Positions 1 to 7,554 of a DNA stretch of 11,269 bases are shown piece after piece. Position 1 is the stretch's first letter, and each line of letters starts with the position of its first letter. The notes below the pieces were generated by a model that worked only from the letters and a program-made list of their open reading frames with translations, was not told where the DNA came from and ran no database searches. The position numbers were made by a program, and so were the translations under genes. Origin of the DNA: Phoronis ovalis. Lineage: Eukaryota; Phoronida; Phoronidae. Location of the stretch: assembly GCA_028565635.1 (NCBI GenBank), contig JAOXYB010054890.1, forward strand, positions 1-11,269. The letters run 5' to 3'.

Positions 1-300
1 TTTTTTAATTTTAAAAAAAAAAAAAAAAGATATGTTAAATTTAATTTTTAAAAACAAAAAAAAATAATCAATTAAAAAAAAAGAATTGAAAAAAAATTAA
101 TTTGAAAACATTTTAAAAATATTAATTAAAAAAAAATATTAAATTTATAAAAATAAAAAAAATCAATTAAAAAAAAAAATTGAAAAAAATTAACTAAAAA
201 AAATGATTAAAAAAAAATTGAAAAAAGTTATAAAAAAAAAATGATTAAAAAAAAAAAATTTAAAATAAATTAAAATAAATAATTAATTAACTAATTAAGA
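1..300. repeat. A/T low-complexity tract
   Basis: Almost entirely A and T, with long A runs separated by short TTAATT, TGATT and TTGAA spacers. Loosely repeated words of the type TGATTAAAAAAAA followed by TTGAAAAAA recur between about 160 and 270, so it is a degenerate tandem A-rich array rather than a pure homopolymer. It stops abruptly near 300, where mixed-composition sequence begins. No coding signal is seen. A-rich simple sequence of this kind often marks the tail of a retroposon, but no element body is recognisable at 301 onwards. Confidence 0.85.
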
Positions 301-1359
301 TGATTTCATCTCCCAGCATGATCCCCCCCAACATAAAATCCTGGGATCACTGATGTGTAAGAGTTATTCAGTTTACAACACCCACAAACTTCAACTCCAG
401 TTTATTGTATTCTGACCTTGTAATAATCTTCCATTATGCTGATACAGTGCTAGAATCTAACTATCAACACTTATTGTCCGCTGGCTAATTTGATAACCTT
501 CAAATCAATCCACTGTCGTAACTAGTAGCTTAACGGAAAATCAGTCTAGTACAATCTATTCAGTGTGTATGTGAGTATTCCTAAGTAACTGTCAGGTAAA
601 GGTTTAATTGCACATGTACAATTCTGCAAAATTGGCTGTAAATCCGACGACGGGTAAGTCGCCGAGTTGGTCGTGATAATTTTCAGCTACCTCTTAAGTC
701 CAATTAAATTTAAAATGCATGATCCCTTACTTCACAAGATTCCTGAACTGGTCTAGGCCGGAACTAGGTAACTCGTCCGTTAATCAGGTGACAACACGTG
801 AGATAAAATTCCACTGATAGTGGGTACAAATATCGACAAAATTCGTGCAATCTAAAAAATAAACTTAATAAAACCATTTTTTTCCTTTGAAATTGCATAG
901 ACCTGTATTCAATGATATTATAAATGACACCTGAAAATTACAAATTTTGAAAATATACATTATATAATGCAATAACAAGAAACAAAACTAGTATACTTCA
1001 TTTTATAGAATATGTCATTAATCATTTTTAGTTACGTTATTGAATTGCAAATTAAATAAAAAGCTAGTCAATTGCATTGTGTGCGATTTGACATGTTTAT
1101 TTTAAACGCCACTGTTTGGGGCCGTATGTAAAACATGGAATTTGGAATCGAGTCAATATATTTTAGTGAGGGTTATTGAAAAAAAATAATAACTATATGC
1201 TGTGTAACTTATTTACAAGTTAATCATTTAATTTCTAATACAAAAAATGGTATATATGTTACTGCATGTGTGGTGTTCTTATGAGTTAGCTACCCGCCTT
1301 ATAGATCAAATTTAAAAATAGCTAATTAAAGTCACACTGTAACCTCTCGGAAAAAATAT
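301..1359. other. Intergenic or intronic DNA, no gene seen
   Basis: No reading frame here looks coding. The first half (301-800) is less AT-rich than its surroundings and holds a small CpG cluster at 644-673 that contains a consensus splice-donor word (GACGG followed by GTAAGT, intron side starting at 654). The only frame through that site with a start codon is about 20 codons long and I do not call it. From about 840 to 1359 the sequence returns to AT-rich, featureless DNA. Confidence 0.6.
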
Positions 1360-1526
1360 GATGATAAAATTAGGTTTATTACATTTTTAAAAATAAAACT
1401 GTAATCTATTTCTAAAAAAATCATCAGGAAATATAAAAAAAAATATTTTTTTAACTTTTAAATTTACTATTTTACGATGATGAAATTAGGTTTATACTCT
1501 AACAAAAACAGTTATCTATTTATAAA
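1360..1526. repeat. Degenerate direct repeat pair, about 116 bp apart
   Basis: The block beginning GATGATAAAATTAGGTTTAT at 1360 recurs as GATGATGAAATTAGGTTTAT at 1476. Both are followed at a similar distance by a match of the type ACTGTAATCTATTTCTAAAA versus ACAGTTATCTATTTATAAAA. The two blocks are about 50-58 bp long with scattered substitutions and small indels, so this is an old local duplication in non-coding DNA. Confidence 0.6.
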
Positions 1527-2550
1527 ATAAATATTAAAATATTGCTAAAACCACGTCACTGTTTTATTTTATAGCAATCTAGCTGACTGTAGGGGTAATG
1601 TTAAAATATCTAAAGCTGTTTTTTGTGCAAAACTTTGTATTGCGGAAATTCTATTTTATGTTAGTTTTCTATCCCATTTTCACTCTGTTGTATATGGACA
1701 TTTCGTTTTTCTTAATTTAAGGTATAGCAATAAATTGATTTTTTTAAGCTGGACCCTCGTCACTGTTTAAATACAAAATCATGAAAAAGCCGCATTACAA
1801 ACATTTGTTTCACACAAAATACATGTTTCTGAAATTTTAGCGTTCAGGCTATATCACATTGATTTTAAAACTATTGTGTGAAATGCATGAAAATTAATTA
1901 GCGTTTAATGACACCCTATTAACATCATTAGGGACATCCTGCGGGAAAACCCAGTAGATCAAAATTCGTGCTACATATTTGAGCAAGTAAGCAATACTAC
2001 AATAATTTGTTATTGACCACTTTTAAATTGCAGCTGGAATATTGTTTATATAATCAATTTAGTTTTTTTAGCTAAAAATACCTTTTTTTAAACATTATTT
2101 AATAATTCTAAATTTATTCACGATATTTACAATTGGTCATAACAAATAATGGGAGTATCGTTTACCTCTTAAAAACGTTGTTAGAATTTAGTTTCGCTGT
2201 ATTTTCCGGTGTGATATTTATGAGGTATCGTAAACATTAATCAAACTTCATGCGTTGCACGTTCATCAGTCAAAAAATACCACCATGACACAGCATGGAT
2301 GTTAAAATTTCAGAAAACATTTCTTCTGTGTGTGTGTGTTATGTGGATTTTTCACAATTTTATATTGAAACAGTAACGAGAAACTAGCTGACCCTTAATT
2401 TATACTCGGGAAATACATTCTCATAATGGGTATAGCAGCGCAATCATAATACATTTTAATTGTTAAAGGGTCAGTAGTTTTTTCTTCCTAAGAACACCGT
2501 CAATCCATTTCCACGCAAAAGAATTAGCCCGAGAAAATGAACTTGACAAA
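1527..2550. other. Non-coding AT-rich DNA with a short TG microsatellite
   Basis: No coding frame or splice-site pair that I can support. A short TG microsatellite (about six and a half units) lies at 2327-2339. The rest is unique-looking AT-rich sequence. Confidence 0.55.
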
Positions 2551-2563
2551 AGGTCAAAGGTCA
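2551..2563 (+). promoter_or_regulatory. Perfect DR1 nuclear-receptor type site
   Basis: AGGTCAAAGGTCA is two exact AGGTCA half-sites separated by one A. This is the consensus DR1 bound by HNF4, RXR homodimers and RXR heterodimers such as COUP-TF/PPAR class receptors in animals. It lies about 1.2 kb beyond the stop codon of the SLC31-like gene. The match is exact over 13 bases. Activity as an enhancer is inference from sequence alone. Confidence 0.4.
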
Positions 2564-2796
2564 ATTCTTTACTTCTCTAACAATTATTTTACTTATTAAT
2601 CCAGTGTATTGAGACAATTAAGAAAAACATCGATGGACATTTATTAATAAAATATATATTTACTTTCAATTAAAAATTATTTAACCAAGTATACATGCAT
2701 ATTGTAACGTGTCACCTTTTTAATTTACAATTATGCAGTAATTCTTATTTCGATGTAAAACATGTGATCATTTATTGTCAATATATGTTTCTCCAG

Positions 2797-2880
2797 GAAT
2801 ATGCTGTCCCACCGATTCTAAGAAATAAAGGCAGCTCGTACAATCCCCGACAAAACAAAAATCACAACACGCATGACTAA
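2797..2880 (+). CDS. Weak candidate terminal exon, unknown protein
   Basis: A plausible acceptor (TTTCTCCAG, ending at 2796) is followed in phase 0 by 27 codons and a TAA stop at 2878-2880. The peptide is hydrophilic and starts EYAVPPILRNKG. The frame is also open upstream to an ATG at 2695, but that upstream part looks random and reads through the acceptor. No partner exon is visible upstream and no close polyadenylation signal follows; the nearest AATAAA words on this strand are at about 3523 and 3532. It could easily be chance open sequence. Confidence 0.13.
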   Translation, partial: EYAVPPILRNKGSSYNPRQNKNHNTHD

Positions 2881-3747
2881 TGGGATTTCATCCATACTGT
2901 TTATATTATTATATCGCGATGTCTCATTATTAAAGATTCGAACCCTGGTATCATAACTTTTATTACAGTTGGCATAGACATTAAATAGTCAGGTACCTAT
3001 CGGTCTTGGTACCCCTTTGTTTCATCAAAAGCCGTATTTAACAATAAGAAACAATTAAAAAGGGCGAAATTTAAATCGATGTAATTTATTTGTTAACAAT
3101 TATAGCTGTTTCACGGTTATCTGGGTGTCTGGAATGCAAGGCCGAATGCAAGGTGCCCGCTAGATTATTTGTGGACAGTAGACTATACTAGTTATTTGCA
3201 CAATCATCGGACCCTCACGACATCAGCATCCTTCAGTTGAATACAATTCATTGTTTTTAAAACAAAATGCATTAAACGATAACATTTAATCGAAGTAATA
3301 AAAATATTAATAAATAATTGTCTAAATGTGTTAAAATACTGATATAAAAGACAAAAAGAAGGCATTTCTTAGACCAACAAAGATATTATTTTTTTCAGTT
3401 GTTACTCAGTATGCGGAGTAAGAGAATATGGCGTGCGGTGAATAAATTGCGAGAATTAAAGTGTGGTATGCTTAGAAGGTTTGGGTCCACGGCGGCATCT
3501 AAATTGTCTATTCATTATAACTGAATAAAACAAATAAAGTCATATATATATACTTAGTGTGTACGTGTTCATGACGTTGTCTGTGTGCGGTTTTCGATGA
3601 TACAAGTGCCAAATACCAGAGCACCATAATTAATTACGTCAGTAATACGCCAATGCAAAATGTATAACATATTTTTTGCAGAAGTGACCAACTTATGCAA
3701 CTAGATGATATCTAATGTATAGAAGCACAAGCGTTAATTTATAAAAA
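2881..3747. other. Non-coding DNA downstream of the SLC31-like gene
   Basis: No gene that I can support. It will include the 3' untranslated region of the minus-strand SLC31-like gene, whose stop codon is at 3750-3748. An 11-base near-tandem word (GAATGCAAGGC then CGAATGCAAGG) occurs near 3131-3153. A run of about 43 open codons on the plus strand at about 3110-3240 has no start codon and no splice support. Confidence 0.55.
3085..3090 (-). terminator. Possible polyadenylation signal of the SLC31-like gene
   Basis: The minus strand reads AATAAA here, about 660 bases past the stop codon of the SLC31-like gene. It is the first canonical AATAAA on that strand that I found downstream of the stop. 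Such words are common in AT-rich DNA, so this is only a candidate. Confidence 0.2.
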
Positions 3748-4282
3748 TCACAGAATCGTTTCCCTAACTGTATCTTCTTCTGATCTCAGGTTTTCATATT
3801 TCTTAGATTTATCTCCTTGTTCAACACATTTTACAGTGTTTTCGTAGTTGTTAGGAACATAAGTTACAGTTGCTCTACTAAGAGAATGTTCGCTCAATGT
3901 GTGCTCATTTTCATTCAGGCGATAGGAAATATCATCAGTATTATTGTTTTTTAAATTGTCCATATCAACCCCATTTGCTTGGTCAGCTGATTGCCCGGTG
4001 GTATCCAAAAATGATATAGTGTAATCTTGCATAGGATTGGTGCCATCTTTAATAATGCGATCGTCTTGTAATAACAATTCCTGTTTTTCTTGGGCGCGAG
4101 TCACGTGCACAATTAACCTTATACTTGTCCATCTACACAGAAAATAACCAAGTGTTCCTCCCGTTACAACCGATATAATCACCCAACCATTGAACGTCAT
4201 TACTAGCAACATAACAACATATCCAAGTGTATGTTGCAGAACGGAAGTACCTGTCCTGATTAAATGATACCATGATTTCCAC
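3748..4282 (-). CDS. SLC31-like gene, exon 3 (TM2, TM3, cytoplasmic tail)
   Basis: Starts after the acceptor TGTTCTAG (ending 4283) with the last base of Gly55 and runs to TGA at 3750-3748. An ATG at 4293-4291 in the same frame lies in the intron and is not the start. Residues 56-106 (WKSWYHLIRTGTS through GYFLCRW) hold TM2 with Met79/Met83 and TM3 with Gly96/Gly100. Residues 107-232 form a polar tail rich in Asn, Asp, Glu, Ser and Thr. The tail has an acidic dileucine-type motif EKQELL (120-125), YENT at 201 and YENL at 217 (the latter also fits YxxPhi), and the end ETIL (229-232), which fits a class I PDZ ligand. These motif roles are inference. No His-Cys-His end is present. Confidence 0.9.
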
Positions 4283-5228
4283 CTAGAACACATAAATGCA
4301 TTTATAGTTGTAAGTATTCGTACACAAAAAATGATAATTTATAATGAATTAGAATGAAAGCACTATAGTGTATTTCTGAAATATTTCCGTGACATATTAA
4401 AACAAAAATGAAATTACTCCTTACGTGCCCTGGTACTTTTAGAAGTTCCAACTGCTATTTCTATTTCTTAAATATTTACGTGACATATTCAAAAAAAAAC
4501 TCCTTACCCTGGTACTTTTGGAGGTTCTAACTGCCCGACCGCAGCGTTAATTCCTTCCATAATAAATGCCAAAATCGCTGCCAACAGCGCACATATGATA
4601 AGACCTGAAATATTCAATTCAGAAAATGAGTTTTCCAAAAATGTGTGACACACTGACATTTGCAATGAAAAATGAGATTATATTAGTACAATTATTAAAA
4701 CTTTATTTTAAATTGTCAAGCAGCTGGCATAAATGGACGGATAGGTGTATAAAGTAAAAAAATAATAATTTTACGTTCAAAATAATAAAAAATATGAAGT
4801 CATTGGTCATATATCAGCACGAAAATTGCCTTGAATCATGAGATGGCAGAAAACACAAATACGAACCGCCCTATTTCGATTCAGCCCTATATGCCAAACG
4901 TAGTTTTCAATTAAGTACTCATCAAATGTTTATCCTCGCGATGTCACTTTTAGTTCTTTTTTGTTTGAAAGGACACAAATATTAGTTTTTTAATAATAAA
5001 TTTATTATAAAAATATTTGTTACTACTGAAGTGGATGGGAAAACCAGTTGTGTTCTACCAACCTGTCAAAGTTTGAATCTGTCTGCATGTATTAACTATT
5101 CTCTAACCTGCAGAAGTTTACCTGGAATAAAATTATCGTACACGACAAAGGAGTGACTTACCTTCTATCGTGCTAGTTGACAGAGATTCTAGCAGACAGG
5201 TCACTGACGTATTCATTCGAAAGAACAT
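3748..5228 (-). CDS. SLC31/CTR-family copper transporter, three exons, long C-terminal tail
   Basis: Joining exons 5228-5162, 4604-4508 and 4282-3748 gives 233 codons (232 residues plus TGA). Both junctions keep frame (Gly23 and Gly55 are split codons), and all four splice sites are GT/AG. TM1 is about residues 24-41 and ends in the family-typical acidic-Gly pair (Met38-Glu39-Gly40). TM2 is about 68-86 and carries the copper-filter motif MLLVM (Met79-x-x-x-Met83) followed by TFN. TM3 is about 88-106 and carries the helix-packing Gly96-x-x-x-Gly100 and GYFL. Family knowledge: these proteins form trimers that pass Cu(I) through stacked methionine rings. The very short outer N-terminus, the WY before TM2 and the absence of a C-terminal HCH resemble CTR2 more than CTR1. 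The tail (107-232) is far longer than in vertebrate members. The frame is intact with no stop or frameshift, so a working gene is likely. An upstream coding exon cannot be excluded. Confidence 0.88.
4283..4507 (-). other. Intron 2 of the SLC31-like gene
   Basis: 225 bases, GTAAGG donor and TGTTCTAG acceptor, phase 2. More than a third of it is a decayed duplicate of the exon 2/intron 2 boundary (see 4371-4534). Confidence 0.82.
4371..4534. repeat. Tandem duplication across the exon 2/donor boundary
   Basis: Copy A (4371-4455) and copy B (4462-4534) begin TATTTCTGAAATATTTCCGT and TATTTCTTAAATATTTACGT, share GTGACATATT, then share CTCCTTAC, then CCTGGTACTTTT followed by AGAAGTTCCAACTGC versus GGAGGTTCTAACTGC. 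Copy B contains the real exon 2 end and donor. Copy A sits wholly in intron 2. Copy A has about 12 extra bases, and CAC is inserted just before its own GTAAGGAGT donor word (intron side at 4424). It may act as a decoy or alternative donor. Confidence 0.8.
4508..4604 (-). CDS. SLC31-like gene, exon 2 (TM1 and loop)
   Basis: A 97-base exon between acceptor TATTTCAG (ending 4605) and donor GTAAGG (starting 4507). It enters with two bases of Gly23 and leaves with two bases (GG) of Gly55. It encodes TM1 (LIICALLAAILAFIM, residues 24-38), the conserved Glu-Gly pair at 39-40, and a short inner loop ending in EPPKVPG. The loop of about 25 residues between TM1 and TM2 is compact compared with CTR1. 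Reading through the donor gives GGG TAA, an immediate stop. The last 27 bases (4508-4534) and the donor are duplicated inside intron 2. Confidence 0.82.
4605..5161 (-). other. Intron 1 of the SLC31-like gene
   Basis: 557 bases, GTAAGT at the 5' end and TATTTCAG at the 3' end, phase 1. AT-rich with no coding frame in it that I can support. Confidence 0.72.
5162..5228 (-). CDS. SLC31-like gene, exon 1 (N-terminus)
   Basis: Begins ATG TTC TTT CGA ATG and ends GAA G before the donor GTAAGT (intron starts at 5161). It encodes 22 residues plus the first base of Gly23. The stretch from Phe2 to the end of TM1 aligns without gaps, at equal length (41 residues), to the same segment of human CTR1 as I remember it. 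Met1 and Met5 sit where the family has outer copper-binding methionines. An in-frame stop lies a few codons upstream of the ATG, which supports this start. However, AG acceptors lie upstream too: a strong one (TATCTTTTTTTAG, ending at 5268), which leads into that stop and so suits a 5'UTR exon, and a weaker one (GTAG) just before TATTACCCAAC, which would allow an upstream coding exon. Confidence 0.72.
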
Positions 5229-5356
5229 GTTGGGTAATACTACATTAACTAATCATGATGCTTCTTTCTAAAAAAAGATAGAAGTTGGTGCACGGTCACT
5301 CTACAGTCACTTATACAGTAGCACAAAAATGGCAAACAGTGGGCAATCGAAATATT

Positions 5357-5364
5357 TGACGTCA
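5357..5364. promoter_or_regulatory. CRE palindrome TGACGTCA
   Basis: An exact TGACGTCA, flanked as TTGACGTCAA, about 130 bases upstream of the predicted SLC31-like start codon. CREB/ATF family bZIP proteins bind this site in animals. Promoter-proximal placement is the usual functional position, but use here is inferred. Confidence 0.4.
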
Positions 5365-5495
5365 ATAATTAAAGCTAATGAATAACCCCTATATATCACA
5401 GACCACTGAAGACATTAATTGTCGCTACGGGTGATAAACCCTCAATGTGATAAAAAGATATATAATTTATTAAAAGACATTAAGATGACCTTAAG

Positions 5496-5513
5496 TTACC
5501 TTTGTTACCTTTG
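5496..5513 (-). promoter_or_regulatory. Tandem CAAAGGTAA direct repeat
   Basis: The plus strand reads TTACCTTTG twice with no spacer, so the minus strand reads CAAAGGTAA twice. This gives two AGGTAA half-site-like words three bases apart and two CAAAG cores. It lies about 270-285 bases upstream of the predicted start codon. It could be a transcription-factor site pair or paired splice donors. Confidence 0.25.
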
Positions 5514-5640
5514 AGCGTCTCAACGTATTCCGACACGCATGCTACTGACCGACGATAAAGATTATCTGTACTTCATTATACTAATATTTATCAGTGCTGA
5601 CCGAGTTTAACGTTCTTGTCTGACACGCAATCTTTCATGT

Positions 5641-6042
5641 ATTCCGCTCCGGGGGTACTTAAGTTATTCTTTGGTAACGGTGTGAGGCCCAGTTGAAAAT
5701 TTTGTATTTGGATTATATACTTTTTCACTGTTTTTTTTAGATTGCTACCGTATAAAATAAATTCAAAAATTCGGATTTCTACCCACTGCAGCGGCAATTT
5801 GGATTATTTTTACGTTTGCTTTGTATACATAAGTAGATTTTGGAATTTGGTTTGTATCATTCAGTTTGCTACTCAAATATTTTAAAATTTTGGATTGCTA
5901 TCCTTATATCTCAAAAAATTTGGATTTCCGCCCTTACATATCAAAAAAAAAAAATGGGTTTGCTACTTCAAGATAAAATTTTGGATTGGGTTGGGAGGCA
6001 CATCTCGGTATTCAAAAAACCATGAGTGGGATTCCGCTCCGG
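5641..6042. mobile_element. Short non-autonomous DNA element, copy 1, with decayed internal repeats
   Basis: Bounded by a perfect 12-base direct repeat, ATTCCGCTCCGG, at 5641-5652 and 6031-6042. The left end continues CCGGGGGTACT and, 30 bases in, GGTGTGAGGCCCAG. That 14-mer occurs exactly at the matching place (33 bases in) in the second element at 9065-9499, so both belong to one family. The interior is a row of decayed repeats built on TTTGGATTGCTATCC and CTCAAAAAA words, about 30-35 bp apart. Near the right end GGAGGCACAT parallels GGGCGGCACATG of copy 2. The terminal C/G run is missing at the right end, so the inverted repeat is broken. The short ORFs across it are side effects of the repeats. 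Confidence 0.65.
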
Positions 6043-7034
6043 ATATATATTCATATTACAATTAAAGCGACCTTGACAAACGTGAATACAATAGATCGAG
6101 TTTTCTAAACATCTACTATACTATCATGATTCTTTCAGCCTATGATGCAAGTCCTTAAAGTACATATACACAATTCAGACAATCAAATGTGTAATACATA
6201 CAGTACGCTTGTGTAATATTTACAGCGAATACAATATATAGAGAACAAAACGCAAGTTTTAGACCAAACCTTCACGGGACGTACTTTCGCTTCCTCAGAA
6301 AGATGTAACAACCATAGTTACTTTGTATTGCAAACTGATAGGACAATCTTAAGAAATAACCCACCTAGCTACTTAACTGCTTCTCTTTTATTCTCTTAAA
6401 AGCACGCCCAAAGTACGTTCAACTTAAATTTAGATATACATACAGTCAACGGATGTTCCTTAGATTTGTCATAGTAAAGGTTACAAATGCACCGACTAGA
6501 CTTGGTACATTTCATTTGGTGATGACTAACATGTATTTCCTGATATTATTTTAAAAACCGGTCAGACGCGTTCTTGAGGATTCTTAGTGGGATTCAAACA
6601 TACTGGTGACATTTAAATTACCTTAACATATTATACCCAATCTTCTTATATAATTATCCCTATTATTATACACAATAATTATATAGTTATCCTACAAGGT
6701 ACGGCATGCGCAGTAGTATACTCGGTAGCAGTCCTAGCCTTGCTTTGAAGTAACTGAACTTTTGACAGGTAAAATTATGAAGCTTACTTGCCAGGAGATT
6801 TGCGAAAGGGATTGCCTAATATTTGTCAATAATTTCTCAATGATTGATTAAGTATCCGTAGCTTCAAACTATTTTTGACGTGCCGTATTTTAGTTCTTCA
6901 TCTCAAACAAGTAAAACGAAACTTTTAATTAGAAGTGAAATTAAATCAGTCAGGTCTAAAGATATGATGGCTGGTAACTGGCGTACAAACTGTCATTTAT
7001 GAATCATTACCGAACTTAGACCGACTTATATATA
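6043..7034. other. Non-coding DNA with one AT palindrome
   Basis: No coding frame I can support. The only structure seen is the inverted repeat at 6647-6685. Confidence 0.55.
6647..6685. repeat. AT-rich inverted repeat
   Basis: TATATAATTAT (6647-6657) and ATAATTATATA (6675-6685) are perfect 11-base inverted arms around a 17-base centre. It could form a hairpin or be the remnant of a small palindromic element, but AT-only arms arise easily by chance in this base composition. Confidence 0.4.
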
Positions 7035-7166
7035 ATGAACAATCTTGTGCGTGACATCACCGTCTCCCACCAGAGTGCGTCACAAATAAAAAACAGAAAA
7101 TTGCTCGAAGCACTAGGAACAGACGATCTCATCACACCACATCCCATCATTTCCGGCTATAACTGA
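7035..7166 (+). CDS. Small ORF, 43 codons, unknown
   Basis: ATG AAC AAT CTT GTG to TAT AAC TGA. The peptide begins MNNLVRDITVSHQSASQ and ends ITPHPIISGYN. It has a balanced, non-repetitive composition that looks more like real protein than most open frames in this AT-rich window. A TATATATA word sits directly before the ATG, and an in-frame TAG lies five codons upstream. It could be a small gene, a terminal exon (an acceptor-like CACCAG lies inside it at about 7071) or a fragment of an old element. No family is recognised and no close polyadenylation signal follows. Confidence 0.2.
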   Translation: MNNLVRDITVSHQSASQIKNRKLLEALGTDDLITPHPIISGYN

Positions 7167-7554
7167 TCGAACCCTATTATTCATGGTTCTCTATTGAGCT
7201 ATTTAACTTTCATATACAGAAAAGAGTTCCAATTTTGTTTTCAAATGAAACTAGCAGCTAAAGAATTATTCACGCATTGCAGTAGACTAACATCAGATTA
7301 CTGACATAGTTTTAAGCATCACAAAAACAAATCGTCTTATCTATTCAGTTATCACCGCTAAGGTGATCATCAGTAAATATACCTACACTGGTACAAGGTT
7401 CAAACTGATGATCCGACATCTGGCCAAGTACACTAACGCCTCTTTGCATCGTATTTTATTTACACCGCCTTGATCTCCAATCGTTTGTTAAAGCAGGTAA
7501 GACCCATATTTTAAACTTTACAAATTAAACAAACAACAATAATTAAGCGGGTAG
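7167..7554. other. Non-coding flank with a consensus splice donor
   Basis: No coding frame that can be supported. CAG followed by GTAAGA at 7494-7502 is a consensus splice donor on the plus strand. The nearest acceptor, TTTGTTTCAG ending at 7613, would define a 117-base intron, but the frame feeding into the following ORF has a TAA just before the donor. The pair would therefore only fit a non-coding leader. Confidence 0.35.

Larger units (their letters stand above)
5229..5640. other. Upstream flank of the SLC31-like gene, likely promoter region
   Basis: No coding frame I can support. On the minus strand this is immediately upstream of the predicted start codon. It holds a strong acceptor-like tract ending at 5268, a CRE palindrome at 5357-5364 and a tandem CAAAGGTAA pair at 5496-5513. 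The tandem pair also reads as two overlapping donor-like words (AAAG|GTAAC), so a 5'UTR exon spliced to 5267 is possible. Confidence 0.4.

Noticed and set aside
2934-2948. tRNA T-arm-like word (GGGTTCGAATCT on the minus strand), possible tRNA or SINE B box
   Set aside because: No A box at the right distance, no pairing T stem and no acceptor stem could be built around it.
3110-3240. Open plus-strand stretch of about 43 codons
   Set aside because: No start codon and no convincing acceptor or donor; two frames are open at once, which suggests chance.
5591-6025. ORFs at 5591-5797 (minus) and 5840-6025 (plus)
   Set aside because: Both fall mostly or wholly in the repeat-built element at 5641-6042; the peptides only reflect TTTGGAT-type repeats.
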